Below, in pieces: positions 55,906-64,000 of a DNA stretch of 64,000 nucleotides. The notes below the pieces were generated by a model, which saw nothing but the letters and a program-made list of their open reading frames with translations, ran no database searches and was not told the DNA's origin. The DNA is from an uncultured Alcanivorax sp. (GTDB lineage: Bacteria; Pseudomonadota; Gammaproteobacteria; Pseudomonadales; Alcanivoracaceae), in assembly GCF_947258575.1 (NCBI RefSeq), contig NZ_CAMYIV010000008.1, positions 62,001-126,000 on the forward strand, read 5' to 3'. Each line of letters starts with the position of its first letter. Position 1 is the stretch's first letter. The translations under genes were made by a program, and so were the position numbers.

Positions 55906-58065
55906 ATGAGCAAAACGCAACGTGCTTTTACTCTCAAACCGCTGGATAACGGTGTAGCCGTCCTGGAAATCAATGTCCCCAATGATGCCCAGAACACCCT
56001 GAAAGCGGAGTTTGCCGACGACTTCAACAGCGCCTTTGCTGCCATCGAGAAAGCCAAACCCAAAGCGCTGGTGCTGTACTCCACCAAAGCAGGCTCATTC
56101 ATGGCCGGCGCCGATATCAAGCTGTTTGAAAGCGCAAAGACAGCGAAAGAAGTGAGCGATCTGTCCACCCAGTGCCAGCAGACTTTCCAGAAACTGGAAG
56201 ACCTGGATATCCCGGTGGTGGCCGCTATCAAGGGCGCCTGCCTGGGCGGCGGCATGGAACTGGCACTGGCCTGCTCCTACCGCATCGCTGCCAGCAGCAG
56301 CGACACCGTACTGGGTCTGCCGGAAGTGATGCTCGGCCTGCTGCCTGCCGGCGGCGGCACCCAGCGCATGCCTCGCCAGGTGGGTATCGCCACCGCTCTG
56401 GACCTGATGCTCACCGGCCGTCAGCTGAAAGCCAAACCGGCGAAGAAAATCGGCCTGGTGGATGAAGTGGTGGAAGCCGTGGCGGTCTACGACCGTGCCG
56501 TGGCCCGTGCGCTGGAACTGGCCGACACCAAGGACGAAAGCGGCCTCGATCTGGCGAGCTATTTCAGTAAGGACGGACTCACCAAGGCAGCGCTGGAACA
56601 GAACAGCCTGGGCCGCAAGGTGGTTTTCGAGCAGGCCCGCAAGCAGACCGCCAAGAAAACCCACGGTCTGTACCCGGCACCACCGGCCATCATTGATGCG
56701 GTGGAAGCCGGCTTCGAGGAAGGCATCGAACAGGGTTACGCCACCGAGGCCCGCCTGTTCGGCGAGCTGGCCATGTCGCCGCAATCGAAACAGTTGCGCG
56801 GTATTTTCCACGCCACCAACACCCTGAAAAAAGAAACCTTTGTGGCCGACGGCGTGAAAGCCCGCGATATCAAAAAAGTCGGCGTCCTCGGTGCCGGCCT
56901 TATGGGGGCCGGCATTGCGCTGACCACCATCAACAAGGCCAGGTTGCCGGTGCGACTCAAGGACCGGGACGATAATGGTCTGGCCCATGGCGTGAAATAC
57001 GTCAGCGAGTTCTACAGCAAGCGCGCGAAAAAAGGCGCCATGAGCGCCGCCGATGCCAGCGCCGAACAGGGCCGCATTTCCTACACCGCCGATTACAGTG
57101 GCTTCAAGGGGCTGGATCTGGTGGTGGAAGCGGTGTTCGAGGACCTGGGGCTCAAGCACAAGATGCTCAAGGACGTGGAAGCCAACGGCAACAAGCACAC
57201 CGTCTTCGCCTCCAACACCTCGTCCATCCCCATTACCGACATTGCCAGCGCCGCCGAACGCCCGGAAAACGTGATCGGCCTGCATTACTTTTCCCCGGTG
57301 GAAAAAATGCCGCTGCTGGAAATCATCACCACGGACAAAACCGCCCCTGAGGTGACTGCCGGTTGCGTAGCCTTCGGCAAGGCCCAGGGCAAGACCGTGA
57401 TCGTGGTGAAGGATGGCCCGGGCTTCTATACCACCCGCATCCTTGCGCCCTACCTGAACGAAGCGACCCGCCTGCTCACCGAAGGGGTGGATGTGAAAGC
57501 CGTGGACAAGGCGCTGGTGCGCTTTGGCTTCCCGGTGGGCCCCATCACCCTGCTCGACGAAGTGGGTGTGGATGTGGGTACCAAGGTGGGGCCGGTACTG
57601 GAAAAGGCTTTTGGTGAACGCATGGCGTCACCGGATGCCGCCGGCCTGATGATCGAAAACGATTATCTGGGCCGCAAGAGTGGCCGCGGTTTCTATATCT
57701 ATGAAGGCGTGGCCAAGGGCGAAAAGCCGGTGAACACTGCTCTCTATGAGCTGATGAATGTCACCAGCGAAAAAGATGCGGACGACGAGGAAATCGTCAG
57801 CCGTTGTGCCTGGCTGATGATCAACGAAGCCGCCTACTGTTTGCAGGACGGCATCATCAGCGACCCCATGCACGGCGATATCGGCGCCATCTTCGGTCTG
57901 GGCTTTCCGCCCTTCCGCGGCGGCCCGTTCCGTTACATGGACAGCCTGGGCCTCACCAATTCGGTGCGTACCCTGGAGCGCCTGGCCGAACAGTTTGGCG
58001 AGCGCTTCACACCGGCTCCGTTATTGATAGAGATGGCCAAAAAGAAACAACGCTTTTACCCGTAA
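55906..58065 (+). CDS. fadJ: Fatty acid oxidation complex alpha subunit FadJ
   Basis: FadJ combines enoyl-CoA hydratase and 3-hydroxyacyl-CoA dehydrogenase. The 719-residue protein has the crotonase half with [11 protein letters not shown] (about residues 65-75) and [19 protein letters not shown], then [21 protein letters not shown] in order. The dehydrogenase half begins at about 322 with [16 protein letters not shown] (NAD site), and [17 protein letters not shown] (catalytic His, about 460) follows. AAGGAG precedes the ATG. With fadI it forms one operon under the TetR-type regulator; the acyl-CoA dehydrogenase gene 79 bases on probably belongs too. Confidence 0.96.
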   Translation: MSKTQRAFTLKPLDNGVAVLEINVPNDAQNTLKAEFADDFNSAFAAIEKAKPKALVLYSTKAGSFMAGADIKLFESAKTAKEVSDLSTQCQQTFQKLEDLDIPVVAAIKGACLGGGMELALACSYRIAASSSDTVLGLPEVMLGLLPAGGGTQRMPRQVGIATALDLMLTGRQLKAKPAKKIGLVDEVVEAVAVYDRAVARALELADTKDESGLDLASYFSKDGLTKAALEQNSLGRKVVFEQARKQTAKKTHGLYPAPPAIIDAVEAGFEEGIEQGYATEARLFGELAMSPQSKQLRGIFHATNTLKKETFVADGVKARDIKKVGVLGAGLMGAGIALTTINKARLPVRLKDRDDNGLAHGVKYVSEFYSKRAKKGAMSAADASAEQGRISYTADYSGFKGLDLVVEAVFEDLGLKHKMLKDVEANGNKHTVFASNTSSIPITDIASAAERPENVIGLHYFSPVEKMPLLEIITTDKTAPEVTAGCVAFGKAQGKTVIVVKDGPGFYTTRILAPYLNEATRLLTEGVDVKAVDKALVRFGFPVGPITLLDEVGVDVGTKVGPVLEKAFGERMASPDAAGLMIENDYLGRKSGRGFYIYEGVAKGEKPVNTALYELMNVTSEKDADDEEIVSRCAWLMINEAAYCLQDGIISDPMHGDIGAIFGLGFPPFRGGPFRYMDSLGLTNSVRTLERLAEQFGERFTPAPLLIEMAKKKQRFYP

Positions 58066-58144
58066 GCGTCCGGCGCCTTTTTACTAGCGCCCGTAAACGT
58101 TCGCCCTGCCCCGCAGGGCCTAACAACCTCAAAGGAACCACAGC

Positions 58145-60448
58145 ATGTTTCAACAAGTGATGAACTGGATGCGGGACAACAAGATTCTCCCGCAGATCTC
58201 CGACACAGAACGGCAAGCGCTGGAAGCTGGCGATGTGTGGATTGATGGTCAATTCTTCGGTGGCAAGGTGGACTTTGAAAACATCCTCGCCGAAAACTAT
58301 GACCAGCTGCCCGCCCACGAACAGGCCTTCCTGGACGGCCCGGTGGAAGAGCTGCTGAAAATGGCCGACGGCTACGAGCTGTCGCGCACCCGCAAGCTGC
58401 CGGACGATGTCTTCAAGTTCATGGCAGACAATGGCTTCTTCGCCATGCAGATCGCCAAGGAATACGGTGGCATGCCCATGTCCACCCAGGCCAAGTCCTG
58501 CATCATGGCCAAGGTCAGCTCCTATTCCGGCCTGCTCAGCGCCATGGTGGTGATCCCCAATTCCCTGGGCGCCGCCGAACTGCTTGGCCACTACGGCACC
58601 GACGAGCAGAAGAACTACTACCTGCCCAAGCTGGCCAAGGGCGAGTTCATTCCCTGCTTCGGCCTCACCGAACCCACCGCCGGTTCTGACGCTGCCTCCC
58701 TGAAAGCGGAAGGCGTGGTATTCAAGGACGACGATGGCGAAGTGAAGTTCAAGCTCAACTTCCGCAAGCGTTACATCACTCTGGCACCAGTCGCCAACCT
58801 GATTTCCCTGGCAGTGCGCCTGCACGATCCGGAAAATCTGCTGGGCAAAGGCGAAGAGCCGGGCATCACCGTGGTACTGATCGAAAAAGGCGCCCCGGGT
58901 ACCGAAGGCCTGCATATCGGCGATCACCACCAGCCGATTGGTGAACACTTCCCCAATGGCCCCATCGTCGGTCGTGATGTGATCGTAGGCGCCGACAAGG
59001 TACTGGGCGGCGTGGAATACACCGGCATGGGCTGGAAAATGCTGATGGAAGCCCTGGCCGGCGGCCGCATGGTCTCGCTGCCTGCTACCGGCATCTGCGG
59101 TGTGCGTCACGGCGCCATGATTTCCGGCGCCTACTCCATGGTGCGCCAGCAGTTCGGCATCCCCATCGGTCGCATGGAAGGTGTTGAGCACAAGATCGGC
59201 AAGGCCGCCGGCATGACCTACGCCTTTGACGCTGCCCGCGTGTTCGGCTGCTCCGCCGTGGATCACGGCATTCAGCCGCCGGTAATGTCCGCGGTAATGA
59301 AAGCCTACTCCACGGAAATGGGCCGTGAGATCGGCACCGATGCCATGGACGTGACTGCCGGCTACGGCGTTATGCAGGGCCCCAACAACACCATGGGTCG
59401 CCTGTACAACTCCGCGCCGGTGAGTGTCACCGTGGAAGGCGCCAACATCATGACCCGCACCCTGATGATCTTTGGTCAAGGTGCTACCCGCTGCCACCCC
59501 TACGCCTACAAGGTGGTACAAGCGGTGGAAAACGAGGATGTGGCCAGCTTCCGCAAAAACCTCACCGGCTGGATGCTGCAGTTCCTGCTCGGCATGGTGA
59601 TGACCCTGGTACGCGGCGTTACCCGTGGCTGGTTCACCGTGAAGGTGCCGGATGTGGAGCCGAAGACCAAGAGCATCTACCGTCGTCTGGGCTGGGCAGC
59701 CACCCGCTTTGGCCTGCTCACCAACCTGGCCATGTTCTTCGTGGGCGGCAAACTGAAAGCCCGCGGTAATCTGACCGGTCGCTATGCGGATGCGGTTGCC
59801 TGGTTGTACATCACCACCTCTGCCCTGCGTCGTTTTGAAGCCGAAGGCCGCAAAGCAGAAGACCTGGCGCTGGTGCAATATTCTGGCGAATACGGCCTGA
59901 CCCAGATCCAGAAAGCCTTCGAAGGCATCTATGAAAACTTCGGTGGCCCGGTGGGTGTGATCCTGAAAACCGTGGGCCGTATCTGGCTGGGCCTGAACCC
60001 GCTGGCCAAACTGCCCGATGACCAGCTGACTCACAAAGCCGCGCTGACCCTGCAAAGCTACGGCGAGCAGTACAAGCGTCTGGTGGGCGGCAACTACATG
60101 CCGGAAGAAAGCGACCAGGGTCTGGGGCGTCTGCTCAAGGCCTTCCGCCTGACCACCGAAGCCGAGCCGGTTCGCGCCAAGATCCGCGCCGCCCAGAAAG
60201 CCCGCAAACTGGGCCGAGGCAAGGTAGATGAAATCGCCGCCGAAGCGGCCCAGCAAGGTGTGATCAGCGATGCGGAACTGGCACTTCTGAATGAGGCTAC
60301 CGCAGCCTGCATGCTGGCCATCGAGGTGGATGTGTTCACCAAGGACGAGTACTACGGCGCCGGTGGCATTCCTGCCATGAGCGCCACCGGTGACGGTGGT
60401 GTGGAACAGCCCCCGGAGTATGAGCTGGCCAAGGCGGTCGGCGAATAA
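58145..60448 (+). CDS. Acyl-CoA dehydrogenase, FadE-type
   Basis: A 767-residue acyl-CoA dehydrogenase of the large FadE class, which carries out the first step of beta-oxidation. The dehydrogenase core has EYGGMPMSTQAKSCIMAKVSS, IPCFGLTEPTAGSDAAS and LPATGICGVRHGAMI. The MQGPNNTMGRLYNSAPVSVTVEGANIMTRTL region (in order) holds the catalytic acid area, and the C-terminal 250 residues form the DUF1974-like domain typical of FadE. It is a little shorter than E. coli FadE (814) and has no N-terminal membrane segments. AAAGGAACC precedes the ATG. It likely shares the fadIJ transcript. Confidence 0.92.
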   Translation: MFQQVMNWMRDNKILPQISDTERQALEAGDVWIDGQFFGGKVDFENILAENYDQLPAHEQAFLDGPVEELLKMADGYELSRTRKLPDDVFKFMADNGFFAMQIAKEYGGMPMSTQAKSCIMAKVSSYSGLLSAMVVIPNSLGAAELLGHYGTDEQKNYYLPKLAKGEFIPCFGLTEPTAGSDAASLKAEGVVFKDDDGEVKFKLNFRKRYITLAPVANLISLAVRLHDPENLLGKGEEPGITVVLIEKGAPGTEGLHIGDHHQPIGEHFPNGPIVGRDVIVGADKVLGGVEYTGMGWKMLMEALAGGRMVSLPATGICGVRHGAMISGAYSMVRQQFGIPIGRMEGVEHKIGKAAGMTYAFDAARVFGCSAVDHGIQPPVMSAVMKAYSTEMGREIGTDAMDVTAGYGVMQGPNNTMGRLYNSAPVSVTVEGANIMTRTLMIFGQGATRCHPYAYKVVQAVENEDVASFRKNLTGWMLQFLLGMVMTLVRGVTRGWFTVKVPDVEPKTKSIYRRLGWAATRFGLLTNLAMFFVGGKLKARGNLTGRYADAVAWLYITTSALRRFEAEGRKAEDLALVQYSGEYGLTQIQKAFEGIYENFGGPVGVILKTVGRIWLGLNPLAKLPDDQLTHKAALTLQSYGEQYKRLVGGNYMPEESDQGLGRLLKAFRLTTEAEPVRAKIRAAQKARKLGRGKVDEIAAEAAQQGVISDAELALLNEATAACMLAIEVDVFTKDEYYGAGGIPAMSATGDGGVEQPPEYELAKAVGE

Positions 60449-60460
60449 CTCCCCTGACAC

Positions 60461-60490
60461 CGAACGCCCTTCCGGGCGTTCGGTTTTCTT
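60461..60490 (+). terminator. Terminator of the fadI-fadJ-acyl-CoA dehydrogenase operon
   Basis: CGAACGCCC-TTCC-GGGCGTTCG followed by GTTTTCTTT, 13 bases past the stop. Confidence 0.92.
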
Positions 60491-60569
60491 TCTTTCAGTT
60501 TCCATTCCTTTGTTCTGCCATATCGCAGTGCAAAGGAATTGATACTCTGCCTCTGCGACAGGATCCCCC

Positions 60570-61772
60570 ATGAACCCATTGCTCGACGGCCTGAAGGTCC
60601 TTGACCTTTCCCGTCTGTTACCCGGCCCTTTCTGCTCCCTCTCTCTGGCCCAACTGGGCGCCGACGTGATCAAGATTGAGGAACCGGATGGCGGCGATTA
60701 TGCCCGCGAACTATCCCCAGAGCTGTTCGATATCGTTAACCGGGGCAAGCAGTCCCTGACCCTGGACTTGCGCCAGGCAGAAGACGTGGCTCGCTTCAAA
60801 CAATTGGTGGAAACCGCCGATGTGGTGCTGGAATCGTTTCGCCCCGGGGTCATGGACAAGCTGGGCTGTGGCTACGACACCCTCAAGGCCATTAACCCCA
60901 GACTGGTGTATGCCTCCCTCACAGGTTATGGCCAGACCGGCCCTTATGCGGATCGCCCGGGCCATGATTTGAACTACCTGGGCTATGCCGGGGTGCTGGA
61001 TCAGACCGGGCTGGCCGGCAAGCGCCCGGCCATGTCCAACGTGCAGATCGCTGACCTGGCTGGCGGCGCCCAGAATTGCACCATTGGTATTCTCGCCGCC
61101 GTCATGGGGGCACGGCAGAGTGGCGAAGGGTGCTGGGTGGACGTGGCCATGCTGGATGGCGCCCTGGCCCTGCAGAGCATGGCGCTGGCCACCCATCACC
61201 AGCATGGTAGCAGCCAGCCCCGCGGCAAGGACATGCTCACCGGCGCCCTGGCCAACTACAACGTGTACCGCTGTCGCGATGGCAAGTACCTGGCGGTGGG
61301 CTCCCTGGAACCGAAGTTCTTCATGGCATTCCTGAAGGAAATTACGCCAGCCTTTCTGTGGAAGAAGAAAAAGAAAAAAACTGGCAACGCTTCCAGCTCA
61401 ACCGCCGACAAACCCAAGCCCGCCGGTAGCGGCAACGATGCATTGACCCGCCTGGCCGCAGACCCGAAAAAACTGCGACGCCTGATGATACCGGTGCGCT
61501 GGGCCATCCAATTGATCCTGCTGACCCGCACCCGCGATCAATGGGACGCCCGGCTGGCCCACAAGGATACCTGCGTCTCCGGGATCCTCACCCTGGAAGA
61601 AGCCCTGGCCAATGAACAGGTGCAAGCAAGAGGCCTGGTAACCGACAGCCAGAAAGGACCGGTGCTGCGCTCCCCCATCCGCTTTGTGGGCGCACAGACC
61701 CGCGACGGTGAGAGCCCATCACTGGGCGAGCACAACCCGTTATTTACGGACCAGGATAAGCGTCGGGCCTGA
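60570..61772 (+). CDS. Class III (CaiB/BaiF) acyl-CoA transferase or racemase with a lysine-rich insertion
   Basis: A 400-residue CaiB/BaiF protein, closest in look to alpha-methylacyl-CoA racemase. The N-terminal block is LLDGLKVLDLSRLLPGPFCSLSLAQLGADVIKIEEP in order, with the catalytic region GQTGPYADRPGHDLNYLGYAG (His-Asp) and CWVDVAMLDGALALQS. About residues 258-320 hold an insertion: LWKKKKKKTGNASSSTADKPKPAGSG, then a helical piece with KKLRRLMIPVRWAIQLILL. This is not in standard family members as I know them. An A7 tract at 61374-61380 codes for part of it. Branched-chain or methyl-branched fatty-acid degradation would fit the neighbours. Confidence 0.87.
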   Translation: MNPLLDGLKVLDLSRLLPGPFCSLSLAQLGADVIKIEEPDGGDYARELSPELFDIVNRGKQSLTLDLRQAEDVARFKQLVETADVVLESFRPGVMDKLGCGYDTLKAINPRLVYASLTGYGQTGPYADRPGHDLNYLGYAGVLDQTGLAGKRPAMSNVQIADLAGGAQNCTIGILAAVMGARQSGEGCWVDVAMLDGALALQSMALATHHQHGSSQPRGKDMLTGALANYNVYRCRDGKYLAVGSLEPKFFMAFLKEITPAFLWKKKKKKTGNASSSTADKPKPAGSGNDALTRLAADPKKLRRLMIPVRWAIQLILLTRTRDQWDARLAHKDTCVSGILTLEEALANEQVQARGLVTDSQKGPVLRSPIRFVGAQTRDGESPSLGEHNPLFTDQDKRRA

Positions 61773-61863
61773 CGCCCGTGCTTTCTGACCCGATCATCCC
61801 TGCTACTGGACGGGCTCAAACAGTAAGGTAGTGGGCAAAAGAATAATCAATACGGAACGTCCC

Positions 61864-62754
61864 ATGAGCATTCAGGCAAAAATCATCAAGGCGGTGACCC
61901 GCCGCACAATCAAACGTCACGGCCTCAACGAGCAGCAACTGGTTCGTCACCTGCGCAAGGTGTTCAATGACACCCCGGTTCTCACCCTGCTGCCACGAAA
62001 AGTCACACTCAACCAGATCCATGAATCACAGTTCCAAGGGGATCACCTGAGTGTTTCCAACCCATCCACCACGGTGCTGTATCTGCATGGCGGCGCCTAT
62101 ATTGGCGGGGTCACAAAGACTTATCACAACCTTGCCGGACGACTGGCAAAGCAGCTACATGGTGAAGTCTATCTGCCTGTTTATCCGTTCGCGCCCGAGC
62201 ACCCTTTTCCGGCAGCCGTTAACCGGGTGATGGAAGCCTACGAATACTTATTGGCCAAGGGCAAGAATCCCAGTGATATCGTGATTGCTGGCGACTCCGC
62301 CGGCGGCGGCCTGAGCCTGGCCACCCTGCTGCATATTCGCGACAAGGGCCTGCCCCAGCCACGCTGTGCGGTACTGTTTTCCCCCGGCAGCAATGCCTTC
62401 CCGGACGACAAGGTATTGGACGCCCTGGACCCCAGCGATGCCATGCTGTCGGCGGACATCATCCGTACCGTGATTGACGTCTACCTGCCGAACAAAGAGG
62501 ACCGCAAACACCCCTACGCCTCGCCCTGTCTGGGAGACTACAACGGCATCTGCCCAATGTTGATTACCGCCAGCACCGACGAAGTGCTGTATGCGGACGG
62601 CAAACAGGTTCGCAAGGCTGCGGAAAGTGCCGGTGTGCGGGTGAAATGGATTGAGCGCCCCGGCCTGTTCCATGTCTGGCCGATCATGGTGCCCTTCCTG
62701 CCAGAGGCAAATCGGGATCTCAAACGTGTGGTCGAGTTTATCCGCACCGCCTGA
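61864..62754 (+). CDS. Alpha/beta hydrolase of the HSL (GDXG) lipase/esterase family
   Basis: A 296-residue esterase of the hormone-sensitive lipase group. The oxyanion motif is TVLYLHGGAYIGG (HGG), the nucleophile is VIAGDSAGGGLSLA (GDSAG), and Asp in ITASTDEVLYAD and His in RPGLFHVWPIM complete the triad. No signal peptide, so probably cytoplasmic or membrane-attached. It starts MSIQAKIIKAVTRRTI; ATG 61864 was chosen over the GTG at 61831. It lies after the CoA-transferase and before another hydrolase, in a lipid-degradation neighbourhood, consistent with hydrolysis of storage or environmental esters. Confidence 0.92.
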   Translation: MSIQAKIIKAVTRRTIKRHGLNEQQLVRHLRKVFNDTPVLTLLPRKVTLNQIHESQFQGDHLSVSNPSTTVLYLHGGAYIGGVTKTYHNLAGRLAKQLHGEVYLPVYPFAPEHPFPAAVNRVMEAYEYLLAKGKNPSDIVIAGDSAGGGLSLATLLHIRDKGLPQPRCAVLFSPGSNAFPDDKVLDALDPSDAMLSADIIRTVIDVYLPNKEDRKHPYASPCLGDYNGICPMLITASTDEVLYADGKQVRKAAESAGVRVKWIERPGLFHVWPIMVPFLPEANRDLKRVVEFIRTA

Positions 62755-62824
62755 CTGTTTTGGTCATTGCTGCCAGCGCAGCAGCGGCGTTAACTGAATT
62801 ATTTCCAGTGATAGTGAGACGGTA

Positions 62825-64000
62825 ATGACAGAACTGCCCCGCATCCATCCTGACGACTATTGTGACGAGGATCTGCCCCGGCTTGCCCAGCCCTGGTGGC
62901 AGACTCTGCCGGGTAACTTTCATGCGCTGCCGGATCATTTTCTCGCGGATAATGATACCCGCTGGCGAATCGACTACACCGCCAGCATCGACACCCTGGC
63001 GCGTACCGGCCTGGCCAGCATGGCCGGCGCTGCGGCCCTGCCCGCCACACTGAATATCTCGCGGCAGAGGGAAGAACGGGCACTGGTGGATTTTTATCGC
63101 CCCTTTCTACAGGAAGAGGATCCCAATACGTTCTTCTCCCGGCCTACAGAGACGGCAAATATTGAACGTATTCCGGTGGCCCCCTATCACTTTCAACCGG
63201 AGGATGGCGACGCCCATACCCTGCGTTTTCGTTCGCCCTTCGAGCCCAAGAACCCGGCGCTGCGTGACCGTTACCTGGGCCATCGCCGGAACCGCACCGC
63301 CTGGGCCCAGCACTGGCGTCACCACGGCGAACCGCGCCCGACGCTGATCATGATCCACGGTTTTGTCGCCGACCCTTACTGGCTCAACACGCGCTGGCTG
63401 GCCTTGCCCTGGTTCTACAAGCAGGGGTTTGATGTGCTGCTTTATACCCTGCCCTTCCACGGACGGCGCAAAGGCCGCTTCGCGCCCTTCAGTGGTGCGG
63501 AATTTTTCAGCCAGGGTATGGCGCTGCTTAACGAAACCTTTGCTCACGCCATCCATGACCTGCGTCTGTTCATGGACTATTTACGCGAACAGGGCACCCC
63601 GGCCATGGGCGCCACCGGCATTTCCCTGGGCGGTTACACCACCGGGTTACTGGCTGCGCTGGAAGATGATCTGGCCTTCGCCATTCCCAATGTGCCGCTG
63701 GTCAGCATCATGGACCTGATGCAGAGCTGGTTCCCGATCAATCTGCAGGTGAGCCTGCTGAAAAAGGTCTACGGCACCGACCTGCAGGGCCTGCGGGAAA
63801 TCACCGCACTGCATTCACCACTGACCTGGCCGTGCAAGGTACCGCAAGCCGGGCGCATGATCATCGGCGGTGCCGGCGACCGCTTCGCGCCGCCAAAACA
63901 CAGCCATCTGTTGCACCAGCACTGGGGCGATTGCGATCTGCACTGGTTCCCGGGCAATCATTTGCTGCATCTGGATCAGGGGCTGTATCTGAAAGCCATG
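62825..64000 (+). CDS. Alpha/beta hydrolase, N-terminal 392 residues (cut by window edge)
   Basis: The frame starts at ATG 62825 (MTELPRIHPDDYCDEDLPRLA) and stays open to the end of the window. The nucleophile elbow is ATGISLGGYTTGLLAALEDD (GxSxG), the oxyanion region is TLIMIHGFVADPYWLNTRW, and a likely His follows in WFPGNHLLHLDQG. This is a long-chain alpha/beta hydrolase that may be complete or nearly so at 392 residues; the stop lies beyond 64000. Function not determined. It continues the run of esterase-type genes and lies 70 bases after the HSL-type gene. Confidence 0.85.
   Translation, partial: MTELPRIHPDDYCDEDLPRLAQPWWQTLPGNFHALPDHFLADNDTRWRIDYTASIDTLARTGLASMAGAAALPATLNISRQREERALVDFYRPFLQEEDPNTFFSRPTETANIERIPVAPYHFQPEDGDAHTLRFRSPFEPKNPALRDRYLGHRRNRTAWAQHWRHHGEPRPTLIMIHGFVADPYWLNTRWLALPWFYKQGFDVLLYTLPFHGRRKGRFAPFSGAEFFSQGMALLNETFAHAIHDLRLFMDYLREQGTPAMGATGISLGGYTTGLLAALEDDLAFAIPNVPLVSIMDLMQSWFPINLQVSLLKKVYGTDLQGLREITALHSPLTWPCKVPQAGRMIIGGAGDRFAPPKHSHLLHQHWGDCDLHWFPGNHLLHLDQGLYLKAM

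Noticed and set aside
54489-56255. 588-residue frame antisense to fadI
   Set aside because: Shadow frame; the sense strand encodes an intact thiolase.
58007-60673. 888-residue open frame antisense to the acyl-CoA dehydrogenase gene
   Set aside because: It mirrors a real gene in the complementary codon phase of GC-rich DNA, is His/Gly/Gln-rich with no family motif, and lacks a ribosome site.

Overview
The window looks like chromosomal DNA from a GC-rich marine gammaproteobacterium, most likely an Alcanivorax-type bacterium. This placement is an inference. It rests on the order PilZ-like gene, fimX, serB, ytjB (as in Pseudomonas), an efp-epmA-epmB cluster, a fadI-fadJ-fadE set with several esterase-type hydrolases, and a tmRNA with an AANDD-type tag. 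No ribosomal RNA, tRNA, CRISPR array, prophage or intact insertion sequence was seen. Almost all DNA is coding, and the real genes are well separated from the many antisense ORFs typical of high GC.

Layout. 1-2525: start of carA, dapB and a secreted protein. 2777-5314: three overlapping type VI secretion accessory genes with no VgrG or effector. 5505-10694: heat-shock operon hrcA-grpE-dnaK-dnaJ with a good sigma-32 promoter inside it. 10837-18036: RDD protein, recN, fur, bamE, rnfH, a sodium symporter, smpB and tmRNA, so both trans-translation partners lie together. 18180-19112: an AT-richer HNH nuclease next to the tmRNA end, the clearest accessory gene. 19366-25243: Ca/Na antiporter, roadblock protein, subtilase and ahpC-ahpF. 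25375-29970: a four-gene operon of three photolyase/cryptochrome proteins plus DUF2256. 30108-37461: GGDEF-EAL protein, mtgA, YbaY/META lipoprotein, a glutamine amidotransferase and leuA. 37763-43596: Lrp regulator, flavodoxin-like protein, enoyl-CoA hydratase, ATP-grasp, ytjB, serB. 43758-50617: fimX, PilZ-like protein and the EF-P lysylation genes. 50925-64000: BCCT transporter, then a lipid block with a TetR regulator divergent from fadI-fadJ, an acyl-CoA dehydrogenase, a CoA-transferase and three alpha/beta hydrolases.

The most unusual signal is outside the genes. Nine copies of a short element lie between genes, nearly all touching a stop codon. Each begins with GGC (or a variant), continues with three to five 7-base units (AGTTAAT type, or AGCTTCT/AGCGGCT type) and ends in CGCG, usually beside a strong hairpin. 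A palindromic stop tetramer (TTAA or CTAG) repeats every 7 bases, so most copies carry stop codons in all frames. In two genes (leuA, serB) the element itself supplies the stop codon.

The second notable signal is a perfect sliding-clamp-binding pentapeptide, QLSLF, at the extreme C-terminus of one photolyase-family protein. Other leads are a 244-bp MITE-like element with perfect 17-bp terminal repeats upstream of serB, paired TetR operators at the fad operon, a terminator in the leuA leader, and a probably leaderless smpB.
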